Assembly: GCA_031279575.1 (NCBI GenBank) | Contig: JAITIG010000004.1 | Location: forward strand, 1 to 30,411 | Direction: 5' to 3' | Length of the DNA stretch: 30,411 nucleotides | DNA from: Bifidobacteriaceae bacterium | Lineage (GTDB): Bacteria; Actinomycetota; Actinomycetes; Actinomycetales; WQXJ01 | Shown here: positions 15,061 to 23,102 of the stretch, piece by piece | How positions within the stretch are numbered: the first letter of the stretch is position 1 | How the letters are laid out: every line of letters starts with the position of its first letter | Program-made: the position numbers and the translations under genes | The notes under the pieces: model-generated | What the model was told of the DNA's origin: nothing | Database searches by the model: none | The model's input: the letters and a program-made list of their open reading frames with translations, nothing else

Positions 15061-15890
15061 CCGTTCGCACCACCCGTCGGCGGGGCCGGCCCCTGAGGCG
15101 CCCCGCCGCCGGGTCCTCAACCTTGAGGCAAGCCGCCCGGCCCGGCCGCGCCGAGCGCGAAGGCGGCTTCCTCCAAGGTTTCCTCTCAGTGTTCGCCACC
15201 GCCATGGTGTTAGCCCTGGCCGCGCTGGCGGTGGCGCTGGCCGTGGTCCCCCGGGTGGTGGGCGGCGCGGCCCTGACCGTGCTGACCGGCTCGATGCAGC
15301 CGGCTTTCGCCCCCGGCGACATGATTGTGGTCAAGGGGGTGGACAACCCGGAGGCGGAGATCGCCATCGGCGATGTCATCGCCTTCATGCCAAACCCGGA
15401 CGACCCAACCCTGGTCACCCACCGCGTCATCGCCAAATCGATCAGCCTGGCGGAGGGCGCCTCCTACACCACCCAAGGCGACGCCAACACGGCGGCGGAC
15501 TCCCCCATCTTGCCCAAGCAGATCAGGGGCAAGCTGATGTACACCGTGCCGTATGTGGGCCACGCCACCGCCTGGTTTGCCAGCAAAACCCCCTGGCTGG
15601 CCACCGCGGCCGGCCTGGGGCTAATCGCCTACGGCCTGTTTGCGCTGGTGCGGGGGGCTAAACGGCGCCGCCGCGAAGGTGTTGCGCCGGCCGCGGCGCA
15701 AAGCTTGCGGTTTAGCGCAAGCCTTCAGGCGCCACCGGCGCCAGATTACTCAAACGCCCGGCACGCCCCTGGCGACCGGTCGCTTAGACTGGCCGCAGCG
15801 GGCCGGTGGGCTCCGAATGGCCAGGTAGGCCAACCGGGGCTGGCTGGCCAGCCTGTGGCATATATAACCGAGCCGCCCCGCTTCTCATAG
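15057..15890 (+). CDS. SipW-like signal peptidase I, copy 1
   Basis: 277 aa. An Arg-rich cytoplasmic start (1-36) is followed by a TM helix (about 43-64), then the S26 peptidase core: LTGSMQPAFAPGDMIVVKG with nucleophile S79, LVTHRVIA with H122, and TQGDAN with D142. A Ser/His arrangement, with no Lys at the SPase I general-base site, is the SipW/SEC11 (ER) type. A second TM helix (about 198-218) anchors the C terminus, and a ~55-residue basic/Pro-rich tail follows. Such peptidases release proteins with the A-L-W-S-A type signals encoded just upstream. The start GTG 15057 overlaps the stop of exported protein 3. The core is nearly identical in DNA to the second copy at 15936. Confidence 0.88.
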   Translation: MTVRTTRRRGRPLRRPAAGSSTLRQAARPGRAEREGGFLQGFLSVFATAMVLALAALAVALAVVPRVVGGAALTVLTGSMQPAFAPGDMIVVKGVDNPEAEIAIGDVIAFMPNPDDPTLVTHRVIAKSISLAEGASYTTQGDANTAADSPILPKQIRGKLMYTVPYVGHATAWFASKTPWLATAAGLGLIAYGLFALVRGAKRRRREGVAPAAAQSLRFSASLQAPPAPDYSNARHAPGDRSLRLAAAGRWAPNGQVGQPGLAGQPVAYITEPPRFS

Positions 15891-16239
15891 AAATCCCCGA
15901 TCCGGCCACAACCGCACTTGTCTAAGGAGACATCTATGTCACGCCGCCCCAAAACCAATGGGGGCTTCCTGCGAGCCTTTCTGTCCGTTTTCGCCATCGC
16001 CATTGTTGCAACTGCCGCCGCCTTGGCCGTGGCGCTCGCCGTAGTCCCGCGCCTGGTGGGCGGCGCGGCGCTGGTGGTGGAGAGCGGCTCGATGCAGCCG
16101 GCTTTCGCGCCCGGCGACATGATTGTGGTCAAGGGGGTGGACAACCCGGAGGCGGAGATCGCCATCGGCGATGTGGTCGCCTTCATGCCAAACCCGGACG
16201 ACCCAACCCTGGTCACCCACCGCGTCATCGCCAAATCGG
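15288..16239. repeat. Near-identical ~150-bp block shared by the two signal peptidase genes (15288-15440 and 16087-16239)
   Basis: From GGCTCGATGCAGCCGGCTTT through GTCATCGCCAAATCG the two genes differ at only about three or four of ~150 bases, including third codon positions. The N-terminal and C-terminal flanks differ much more. The block covers the catalytic Ser and His region. Confidence 0.85.
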
Positions 16240-18374
16240 CCAGCCAGGCCGAGGGCGCCTCCTACTACACCACCCAAGGCGACGCCAACGCCACCGCCGA
16301 CCAGCCCATCGCGCCTGGGCAAATCCGGGGCAAGCTGATGTTCGCCGTGCCGTATGCGGGCCACGCGGTGGCCTGGTTGGCCGGCAAGGGCCTGTGGTTG
16401 GCCACCGCCGCCGGTGTGGCGCTGATCGCCTGCGGCCTGTTCGGGCTGCTGCGCGGCAGGCGGCGCGGCGCCCCGGCGGCCTCTCCGGCGCAGGCCGCCG
16501 GCCCGGCCCAGCCCGGTCTGCCGGCGCCAACCGCCGCCACCGCTTGGACGATGCCGCCGGGCGGCTTCCAGCCCGTCGAGCCGCCCGTTCTGGCTGGGAC
16601 CGCCGCCATGTTCTCCCAGGCGCCTGCCCCGGCGGCGGCGCCTGCCCCGGCGCCCGCCTGGGTGGCCCCAGAGACTGTCACCGCTTCCGCCGTCCCGGTT
16701 GGCGCGCCCGCCGAAGCCCCTGTCAGGGTGTCGGTCCAACCGGTCGCGCCGGCTTTTGCGATGGCCGGCGCCCCGGCCGTTGATGCGGGCGGGCCTCCCC
16801 CCGGGTACGCCGCCGCGCCGGCCGGGTACGCCGACGCGCCGGCCCCCCGGTATGCGGCCGCGCCTGTTGATGGCGAGTCCGCTTTCGCGCTGGCCGCCGC
16901 TCCGGCCCAGGTCGCGGCGGCGCCGCTGCCCGAGTACGCGGCCGCGGCAGCGCCCGGGTACCCGGCAACGCCTGTTCATGGCGAGCCTGTCTTCGCAATG
17001 GCCGCGGCCCCGGCCCTAGGCGCGGCCGCGCCGCTGGCCGAGTCGGCGGCTGGTCAGCTTGCCGCCGCCGCGGCGGCTTCGGCTGCCGTCCGGGTCGGCT
17101 TCGACTACCCGGCAGGCGCCGCCGAGACGCTATTGCCCACTGCGGCCCCCGCCTCCCCGGCCTCCGAGTTCGCTGCCCCGGCCCCCGAGTTTGCCGGCCC
17201 GTCCTCCGAGTTTGCCGCCCCGTCCTCCGAGTTTGCCGGCCCGTCCCCTGAGGTGCCCCCCCCGGCCTCCGAGTTCGCTGCCACGGCCCCTGAGGTGGCC
17301 CCCCCGGCCTCCGAGTTCGCCGGCCCGTCCTCCGAGTTTGCCGGCCCGGCCCCTGAGGTGGCCCCCCCGGTCCCCGAGCTCGCCGGCCCGGCCCCCGAGT
17401 CGGCCGTTCCGTTCCCCGAGTTCGCCGCGCTGGCCCCGGCGCCCGCCGTCCCGGCCGCCGAGTTCGCCGGCTCGGCCCCTGAGCCGGCCGCTCCGGCCCC
17501 CGAGTTCGCTGCCGCGGTCTGTGAGCTTGGCGCCCCGGTCCCCGAATCGGCTGTTCCGGCCCCTGAGGCGGCCGTGCCCGCCCCCGAGTCAGTCGGCTCG
17601 GCGCCTGTGTACGCGGCGGGGCCGGCCTCGGAGCCGGATGCTATGCCCGCCATGGCCGCCTTGGTCACAGCTTGGATTGAGGCCCAGACCCCAGCCGCCG
17701 CGCCAGTTCCAGCGCCTGCCGCCCCCGAAGCCCCGGCCGCCCCAGCCGCCGCGGCGCCGGAGGCGCCCCAAAACGAAGACGGCCGGCCCAAGCGGACCAA
17801 GCCGGTCTCGACCCGCCAAGCGCCCCGGGTGGAAGACCTGCCCGCCCCGCCGCGCGGTTTCAACAACGTGCCGCCGCCACTGGCGCTGCCGGTGGCGCGG
17901 ACAACCCCGCCCCGCGGCGTGCCCGCAGTTGGCCCGGCGGCCGCCCGCGGCGGCGCCCACGCTGCCGCGCCGCCCTGGGGCGAGGCCGGCGGGGAGGCCC
18001 CGGCCAACGGCCCCGCCGCGGCCGCCGGGGGAGGCAACCGCCTCCGGCCCGCCCCCACGCGGCAAGCTCCCCGCCCAGAGGACCTGCCCGCGCCGCCGCG
18101 CGGCTATCAGAACGTGCCGCCGCCGCTGGCCATGCCAGTTGCCCGCGCCGCCCAAACCCGCAGGCCGGCCGTGCCCAGGCCGGGCCAACTGGCGCCAGCC
18201 GATTTGCCCGCCCCGCCGCGCGGCTATGAGAACGTGCCGCCGCCGCTGGCGGCCGGCGCCCCCAGCCGGGCGCAGGCCTCCAAGTACGCGGTGTTGGGAC
18301 CAGAAGCCGTGTTCAGCCCTCCCTACGCGGCTGCCCAGGCAGCGCCCGCTTGGGCAGTCCCCGCCCGCGCCTGA
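15936..18374 (+). CDS. SipW-like signal peptidase I, copy 2, with ~600-residue Pro/Ala-rich tail
   Basis: 812 aa. ATG 15936 has AAGGAG at 15924-15929, six nt upstream. TM1 spans about 13-37; the catalytic core holds S52 (ESGSMQPAFAPGD), H95 (LVTHRVIA) and D116 (TQGDAN); TM2 spans about 170-190. The core is ~190 residues; everything after it is an unusual tail. Residues ~195-400 are Pro/Ala-rich with APGYPATP-like phrases. Residues ~410-560 repeat (S/P)(S/E)FA(G/A)P. Residues ~625-800 hold three copies of a DLPAPPRG(F/Y)xNVPPPLA motif, two of them after TRQAPR. With two TM helices the tail most likely sits in the cytoplasm; it could also be a wall-spanning segment if the topology differs. The tail's function is unknown. 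It may act with copy 1 on the three exported proteins upstream. Confidence 0.85.
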   Translation: MSRRPKTNGGFLRAFLSVFAIAIVATAAALAVALAVVPRLVGGAALVVESGSMQPAFAPGDMIVVKGVDNPEAEIAIGDVVAFMPNPDDPTLVTHRVIAKSASQAEGASYYTTQGDANATADQPIAPGQIRGKLMFAVPYAGHAVAWLAGKGLWLATAAGVALIACGLFGLLRGRRRGAPAASPAQAAGPAQPGLPAPTAATAWTMPPGGFQPVEPPVLAGTAAMFSQAPAPAAAPAPAPAWVAPETVTASAVPVGAPAEAPVRVSVQPVAPAFAMAGAPAVDAGGPPPGYAAAPAGYADAPAPRYAAAPVDGESAFALAAAPAQVAAAPLPEYAAAAAPGYPATPVHGEPVFAMAAAPALGAAAPLAESAAGQLAAAAAASAAVRVGFDYPAGAAETLLPTAAPASPASEFAAPAPEFAGPSSEFAAPSSEFAGPSPEVPPPASEFAATAPEVAPPASEFAGPSSEFAGPAPEVAPPVPELAGPAPESAVPFPEFAALAPAPAVPAAEFAGSAPEPAAPAPEFAAAVCELGAPVPESAVPAPEAAVPAPESVGSAPVYAAGPASEPDAMPAMAALVTAWIEAQTPAAAPVPAPAAPEAPAAPAAAAPEAPQNEDGRPKRTKPVSTRQAPRVEDLPAPPRGFNNVPPPLALPVARTTPPRGVPAVGPAAARGGAHAAAPPWGEAGGEAPANGPAAAAGGGNRLRPAPTRQAPRPEDLPAPPRGYQNVPPPLAMPVARAAQTRRPAVPRPGQLAPADLPAPPRGYENVPPPLAAGAPSRAQASKYAVLGPEAVFSPPYAAAQAAPAWAVPARA

Positions 18375-18423
18375 GCCCCCGGCGCGCCGCCCGGCGCCGG
18401 CCGCGGCCGCCCAGGCAGCGCCC

Positions 18424-18452
18424 GCAACCGCGGCCGGGGGAACTGGTACACT
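18424..18452 (+). promoter_or_regulatory. Possible infC promoter
   Basis: TACACT at 18447-18452, preceded by TGG, fits an actinobacterial -10 box. The matching -35 region (GCAACC at 18424) is poor. A transcript from here would have a leader of ~215 nt before infC. The leader contains a GC hairpin (TCGCGCG 18630-18636 with CGCGCGA 18654-18660) just before the ribosome site at 18663-18668. Otherwise 18375-18674 holds no gene. Confidence 0.3.
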
Positions 18453-18674
18453 TTGCGGGACCGACCGCCGCCGCAGCCCAGCGGGCTGGGGTGGCGGGGC
18501 GTAAGCGGAGGCCGCGAGCTTCCCACCCGAGTTCCCCCCGGCGCCGCCGCGCCGGCCAGGGCGCCGGCCGCGAGTTAGACCGGTTTGGCGCCTTTTGAGG
18601 GAGCTGGGTATGGCAGGCTAGCTGAGCCTTCGCGCGCGCCCGCAGTGCCCGTCCGCGCGACCAAGGAGTGAATC

Positions 18675-20144
18675 ATCAGCGAACCTCGTATCAACGACCG
18701 CATCAGGGTGCCAGAGGTGCGCCTGGTTGGCCCCGCCGGCGAGCAGGTGGGGATTGTCAAGTTGGAAGTCGCCTTGCGGTTGGCGGCCGAGTCCGACCTC
18801 GACCTAGTCGAGGTCGCCCCCGACGCCCGCCCGCCTGTCGCCAAGCTGATGGACTATGGCAAGTTCAAGTACGAGTCCGCCCAGAAAGCCCGCGACGCCC
18901 GCCGCAACCAAGCCAACACGGTCCTGAAAGAGATTCGCTTCCGCCTCAAGATCGACAAGCATGATTACGCCACCAAGAAGGGCCACGTTGAGCGGTTCTT
19001 GAACCAGGGCGACAAAGTCAAGGTCATGATCATGTTCCGGGGCCGCGAGCAGTCCCGCCCCGAGATGGGTTTGCGCCTGCTGCAAAAGCTGGCTGAAGAG
19101 GTGTCGGATCTCGCCACGGTCGAGTCCGCCCCCCGCCAGGACGGCCGCAACATGGTTATGGTGCTGGCCCCGACCAAGAAGAAGGCCGCCCGCCAGTCCG
19201 CCCGCAAACGGCCCCGCCCCACCGAGCGCCCCGCCGCGCCGCGCGCTTCAGCCGCTTCCGCCCCCCCGCTGGACGATGCCGCCGCCCTTGCGTTGGACGA
19301 GTCCGCCCCCGCGTCCGAGTCCGCCGGCGCCCCGGAGGCGGCCGAGTGGGTGGCCCCGGCGCCCGGCTCTCCGGCGGCTTCGCCCCCGGCGCCGTCCCCC
19401 GGCCCGGCGCGGTCCCCCCGCCCGGCGCCAGCCCCCGCGGCGGCTTCGGCCCCGGCGCCGTCCCCTCGCCCGGCTTCGGCCCCGGCGGCTTCGGCCCCGG
19501 CGCCGTCCCCTGGCCCGGCATCGGCCCAAGCGGCTTCGTCCCCGGCGCCGTCCCCCCGCCCGGCTGCTTCGGCCCAGGCAGATTCGGCCCCGGCGCCCGC
19601 GCCCGCCCCCAGTTCTGACCAATCCGCCCACCCGGGACCGCGCCCCGGCCCGTCCGGGCCCGGCCCCGCGAAACCAACCCCGTCGCGCGCGGCGCCCCCG
19701 CCCCGGCCCCGATCCGCCCGCGACGCGGCCGGCGGCCCAGAGGCGCCGGCCGCCCCCGCGCCCGCGCCGGCGGGACGCAAACCCGGCCCGCCGCCTGGCC
19801 GGCCCGCCGCCGCGCCGCGGCCGGGGGACGCCAAACCGCCTGCCGCCACCGGCCGCGCCGCCCGCCCGGCCGGCGCGGGGCGGGCTGGCGGGGCTGGGGC
19901 GCTGGGCGCGGCATCGGGCAAACCGGAGCCCGCGCCCAGCCCGGGCGCGGCCGAAGCGGCGGCGCCAACTGCGCCGATGCCCAAGCCCTCGCCGCGACTC
20001 GCGCCCAAACCGGGCGCCGCGCGCGGCGCCAAACCAGCCGGCGAGCCCCGCGCCCAGGGCCGCCGCGGCGGCGCGCCCCAGGCGCGGCGAACAGCGGCCC
20101 CGGGGCCGCCCAGACCAGTGGAAGAAACAACGAGGGAAAGCTAA
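18675..20144 (+). CDS. infC: Translation initiation factor IF-3 with long C-terminal extension, AUC start
   Basis: 489 aa against ~180 usual. The N domain begins [20 protein letters not shown], and the linker signature [19 protein letters not shown] (about 61-79) and C domain ([20 protein letters not shown] to VMVLAPTKK, 85-169) are intact. IF-3 binds the 30S subunit and checks start codons. No ATG, GTG or TTG exists between the in-frame TGA at 18669 and the conserved RIND segment. AAGGAG at 18663-18668 is six nt before ATC 18675, so AUC is the likely start; GTG 18708 would remove conserved residues. Rare starts (AUU in E. coli) let IF-3 limit its own synthesis. Residues ~175-489 are a Pro/Ala/Ser-rich, later basic, low-complexity tail with repeats ([10 protein letters not shown] type). 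rpmI follows four nt after the stop. Confidence 0.9.
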   Translation: MSEPRINDRIRVPEVRLVGPAGEQVGIVKLEVALRLAAESDLDLVEVAPDARPPVAKLMDYGKFKYESAQKARDARRNQANTVLKEIRFRLKIDKHDYATKKGHVERFLNQGDKVKVMIMFRGREQSRPEMGLRLLQKLAEEVSDLATVESAPRQDGRNMVMVLAPTKKKAARQSARKRPRPTERPAAPRASAASAPPLDDAAALALDESAPASESAGAPEAAEWVAPAPGSPAASPPAPSPGPARSPRPAPAPAAASAPAPSPRPASAPAASAPAPSPGPASAQAASSPAPSPRPAASAQADSAPAPAPAPSSDQSAHPGPRPGPSGPGPAKPTPSRAAPPPRPRSARDAAGGPEAPAAPAPAPAGRKPGPPPGRPAAAPRPGDAKPPAATGRAARPAGAGRAGGAGALGAASGKPEPAPSPGAAEAAAPTAPMPKPSPRLAPKPGAARGAKPAGEPRAQGRRGGAPQARRTAAPGPPRPVEETTRES

Positions 20145-20148
20145 GGCC

Positions 20149-20343
20149 ATGCCTAAGAACAAGACGCACTCTGGTGCCAAGAAGAGGTTCCGGGTCACCG
20201 GGACCGGCAAGATCATGCACGAGCAGCCCGGCATGCGGCACAATTTCGAGTCGAAATCGTCGCGCCGGACCCGCCGCCTGTCGCAGGACAAAGTGCTGTC
20301 CAAGGCCGACCGCAAAACTGTCAGACGTCTGTTGGGCCGCTGA
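20149..20343 (+). CDS. rpmI: 50S ribosomal protein L35
   Basis: 64 aa, the usual family length. The sequence starts MPKNKTHSGAKKRFRVTGTG, continues with KIMHEQPGMRHNFESKSSRR and ends in ADRKTVRRLLGR, a clear L35 match. L35 is a small basic protein of the large ribosomal subunit. The ATG is four nt after the infC stop; an AAGG lies too close to serve well, and GAGGGAAAG (20132-20140) is the more likely ribosome site, read across the infC stop. It is the second gene of the infC-rpmI-rplT operon, which is often autoregulated by L20 in other bacteria; no L20-binding leader was recognised here. Confidence 0.97.
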   Translation: MPKNKTHSGAKKRFRVTGTGKIMHEQPGMRHNFESKSSRRTRRLSQDKVLSKADRKTVRRLLGR

Positions 20344-20358
20344 AAGGGGATTTGAGCC

Positions 20359-20742
20359 ATGGCACGAGTCAAAAGGGCCGTCAACGCCCACAAGAAGCGC
20401 CGCACTATCTTGGAGCGCGCCTCGGGTTACCGGGGGCAGCGTTCCAGGTCTTACCGCAAAGCGAAAGAGCAGGTCCAGCATTCCGGCAACTACGCCTACC
20501 GCGACCGCAAACGCCGCAAGGGCGATTTCAGGCGGCTGTGGATCCAGCGGATCAACGCGGCCGCCCGCGCCAACGGCATGACCTACAACCGGTTCATGCA
20601 GGGTTTGCGCTTGGCTGAGATCGAGGTCGACCGGCGCATGTTGGCCGAGCTGGCGGTCAACGACCCGGGCGCGTTCGCCCAGCTGGTGACCTTGGCGCGG
20701 GAGGCGCTGCCCGCCGAGGCGCCCGCCCCGGCGGCGGTTTAG
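20359..20742 (+). CDS. rplT: 50S ribosomal protein L20
   Basis: 127 aa, close to family length (~118) with a short Ala/Pro-rich end. The family blocks [59 protein letters not shown] and [19 protein letters not shown] are all present. L20 binds 23S rRNA early in 50S assembly. The start is ATG 20359, 15 nt after the rpmI stop, with AAAGGGGA upstream at 20343-20350. It ends the ribosomal part of the operon; the rRNA methyltransferase starts 25 nt later. Confidence 0.97.
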   Translation: MARVKRAVNAHKKRRTILERASGYRGQRSRSYRKAKEQVQHSGNYAYRDRKRRKGDFRRLWIQRINAAARANGMTYNRFMQGLRLAEIEVDRRMLAELAVNDPGAFAQLVTLAREALPAEAPAPAAV

Positions 20743-20767
20743 CTCCCCGGCGGCGGGCGTTGGCGCC

Positions 20768-21613
20768 ATGCTGACGAACGCGGGTTCGGACAGGGTGCGG
20801 CGGGTGCGCGCCCTGGCCCGGCGCCGGTCCCGCTTGGAGGCGGGCCGCCTTCTGGTCGAGGGGCCGCAGGCGTGCCGCGAGGCCGCTGCCGCCGGTTTGG
20901 TGGAGGACCTCTATTGGACGCCCGATGCCGCCCGCCGCCACCCTCAGATCGGCGATGGCGTCGCCAGCGCCGGCGGGTACGCCCATTTGGCCTCGCCCGC
21001 CTACGTTGACGCCATCTCGGCTGACGCCCAGGGCGTGGTGGCCGTGGCCGAGGACCCGTGGGCTGGTTTGGACTTGGCGGCGGCGCTGGCCGCCCTGGCC
21101 GGCCGGGCCCGCTTAGGCGTGCCCCTGGCGGCGGTGTTTGAGCAGGTCCAAGACCCGGGCAACGCGGGCGCGGTGATCCGCTCAGCCGACGCGGCCGGGG
21201 TGGACCTGGTGTTGTTCGCGGACGGCTCGGCCGACCCGACCGCGCCCAAGGTGGTCCGGGCCTCGACCGGGTCCTATTTCCACCTGCCCGTCCTGAGCGC
21301 CGGGCCGGTGGCCGGCCTGGTGGAGTCCCTGCGCGGCATCGGCCTGCAACTGGTTGCCACTGACGGCGCGGGGGAGGCGGAACTGGGGGGCCCGGAACTG
21401 CCCTGGGGCGGCCCGGCGCTGGCCTGCGGCCAGGCCTGGCTGTTCGGCAACGAGGCCCACGGCCTGTCCGGCGCCGCGCTGGACGCCGCCGACCTGGTGG
21501 TGCGCCTGCCGATCTACGGCCGGGCCGAGTCCCTCAATGTGGCCCAGGCCGCCACCCTCTGCCTCTACGCGGCCCAGGCCGCCCGCCGCGGGCTCACGGT
21601 TCAGCTAGGCTGA
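20768..21613 (+). CDS. TrmH/SpoU-family rRNA 2'-O-methyltransferase
   Basis: 281 aa from ATG 20768. The N-terminal substrate-binding part has LEAGRLLVEGPQA (24-36, the family's F/L-V-E-G motif). The C-terminal SPOUT knot domain carries motif 1 QDPGNAGAVIRSADAAGVD (128-146), motif 2 GNEAHGLS and motif 3 PIYGRAESLNVAQAATLCLY, which form the AdoMet-binding trefoil knot. Enzymes of this group methylate a ribose in 23S rRNA (RlmB/TsnR-like). A gene of this type directly after rplT is a common actinobacterial arrangement, so the job in ribosome maturation is likely although the exact nucleotide is unknown. The 3' end overlaps the convergent minus-strand gene by 20 bp, leaving no room for a separate terminator. 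Confidence 0.9.
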   Translation: MLTNAGSDRVRRVRALARRRSRLEAGRLLVEGPQACREAAAAGLVEDLYWTPDAARRHPQIGDGVASAGGYAHLASPAYVDAISADAQGVVAVAEDPWAGLDLAAALAALAGRARLGVPLAAVFEQVQDPGNAGAVIRSADAAGVDLVLFADGSADPTAPKVVRASTGSYFHLPVLSAGPVAGLVESLRGIGLQLVATDGAGEAELGGPELPWGGPALACGQAWLFGNEAHGLSGAALDAADLVVRLPIYGRAESLNVAQAATLCLYAAQAARRGLTVQLG

Positions 21614-23102
21614 CCGTGATGCAAGTCACCCGGTCGCCGGCGGCTTCGATGGCGTCGCGCAGTTGCAGCAGCTCTTCTTCCGAGCTCACCACGGCGCACT
21701 CAACCCCGTCGGGGGGCAGGATCTCATCAGGCCCGGGGCACACAGTGGCCCAGACGTACTCTCCCGTCTCCGGGTCCAGGCTTTGCGAAACCACGCAGCC
21801 GTCAATTGACATGACATCCGACGGCCTGGTCGGCTCGCCCGCGTCGGAGTCGACTTCGATGTAGCCCTCGGGGATCGGCAAGGCCAGCAGGCCGGCTGGG
21901 TCGTCGGTCCTGGCCCAACGGTAGATGACTGGGCTGTCGGCGCAGGTGCCGGAGGCGTCCTGGTCCACCTTGGCCTCCTCCCAGCACCAACCGGCCAGCC
22001 ACACATCCACCGCCAGCGTGCCCTCGAGGTTTTCGGCGTAGTCCTGGCGGATCGGCGCCCGGTCGAAGGTGAACACGGTGCGGGCCGGCATGCCATCATC
22101 CAAGTAGAGCCACAATTCGGCCGAGACGGCGAAGCTGGTCCTATAGGCCGCCGGCAGCAGCGCCTCCCCCAACTGGAGTTTGACCACATCGCGGCCGTCT
22201 TGCTGGTCTGGCCCCAGCACCGTCACACTGTCCGCAGCGGCCGGCGCGCTGGCCGCGGCCAGCAGCGATTTGACCCTCTGCCAGTATTCCGTCAGCTGGC
22301 CCATCCAGCCGGGCCCCTCGGGGTCGAGGTAGTCGACCCCGTTGCCGTATTCCTCCGGGTCGTTGACCTCGTAAAGCTGCTGATCGTGCATCAGGCGGGT
22401 CGAATAGGGTGTGCCGTCGTCCTTGACCGCGAACAGCAGATCCTCCGCGTCGCCCACCCAATCGGGCTCGCCGCCTGGGTCTTGCACCCAAAGCTGGTTC
22501 ACCAGCAGCAGGTTGCCGGCGGCCGGGGCGGTCATCCACTCATCCGTCGAGGCTCGATCCGGCTGGCCCACAGTTTGGGCGCTGACAACCAGGTCCGGCG
22601 CGGCCATGGTGTCCAGCGCGCAGCCCATCACCTCTTGGGCTTGGGCCGTGGTCAACTCGGCCGCCGCCACGCCGGGGGCGCAATCGGCCGCCGGCGCGGT
22701 CAGGTCCGGGAAGTGGTTGACCCCCGGGACCGCCGTCGCGGCCGGCTCCGGCGGCTCGGTCTTGGCCATGGCCGGCTCGGGCGCTGTGGCGCTGACCGGG
22801 TTGGTCTGATCCACGGCGGCCCTGGGTTGGATGGCGGCGAACACCAACGCCGCCGCCGCGGCCACAGCGGCCGCCGCCACCACCCCGCCGGCCAGCAGGG
22901 CGCCGCGCCGCCGCAGCGGTCGGCCGAAGGCCCCCTGCGGGCCCCCATCCAGCCCGGCGTGCCGCCCGGCCGGCGCCGGGGAGGCGGCGGAATCGCCCGC
23001 CCCGGCCCGGCGCAAAGCCTCGGCCCAGACTCGGTCCCGGTCCATCGAATCGAGGCTGCCGCGCTGGTAGAGGCGCTCAAACTGGTCATTTTGGTCACTC
23101 AT
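21594..23102 (-). CDS. Membrane-anchored protein, likely regulator of the adjacent ECF sigma factor
   Basis: 502 aa. A short cytoplasmic part (1-65; QFERLYQRGSLDSMDRDRVW) is followed by basic residues RRR, one TM helix (about 67-91, nearly all Ala/Val/Leu) and a large outer domain. The outer domain is acidic, has several Cys residues (for example CAPGVAAAELTTAQAQEVMGC, SGTCADSP and SIDGCVVSQ) and resembles the CU044_5270-like proteins that accompany actinobacterial sigma factors; this match is from memory. No zinc-binding HxxxCxxC motif is visible, so it is not a classic ZAS anti-sigma factor. Its ATG (23102-23100) overlaps the TAA of the sigma gene (TAATG), which implies coupled translation. 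Sensing something outside the cell and holding the sigma factor is an inference from this layout. Confidence 0.7.
   Translation of the reverse strand: MSDQNDQFERLYQRGSLDSMDRDRVWAEALRRAGAGDSAASPAPAGRHAGLDGGPQGAFGRPLRRRGALLAGGVVAAAAVAAAAALVFAAIQPRAAVDQTNPVSATAPEPAMAKTEPPEPAATAVPGVNHFPDLTAPAADCAPGVAAAELTTAQAQEVMGCALDTMAAPDLVVSAQTVGQPDRASTDEWMTAPAAGNLLLVNQLWVQDPGGEPDWVGDAEDLLFAVKDDGTPYSTRLMHDQQLYEVNDPEEYGNGVDYLDPEGPGWMGQLTEYWQRVKSLLAAASAPAAADSVTVLGPDQQDGRDVVKLQLGEALLPAAYRTSFAVSAELWLYLDDGMPARTVFTFDRAPIRQDYAENLEGTLAVDVWLAGWCWEEAKVDQDASGTCADSPVIYRWARTDDPAGLLALPIPEGYIEVDSDAGEPTRPSDVMSIDGCVVSQSLDPETGEYVWATVCPGPDEILPPDGVECAVVSSEEELLQLRDAIEAAGDRVTCITVSLAEP

Noticed and set aside
16123..18504. Long alternative frames under the signal peptidase tail
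   Set aside because: Arg/Pro-rich shadows. The tail frame is continuous with the peptidase core and has conserved repeated motifs.
18708..20144. GTG 18708 as infC start
   Set aside because: It would remove the conserved RINDRIR segment, and the ribosome site at 18663-18668 fits ATC 18675.
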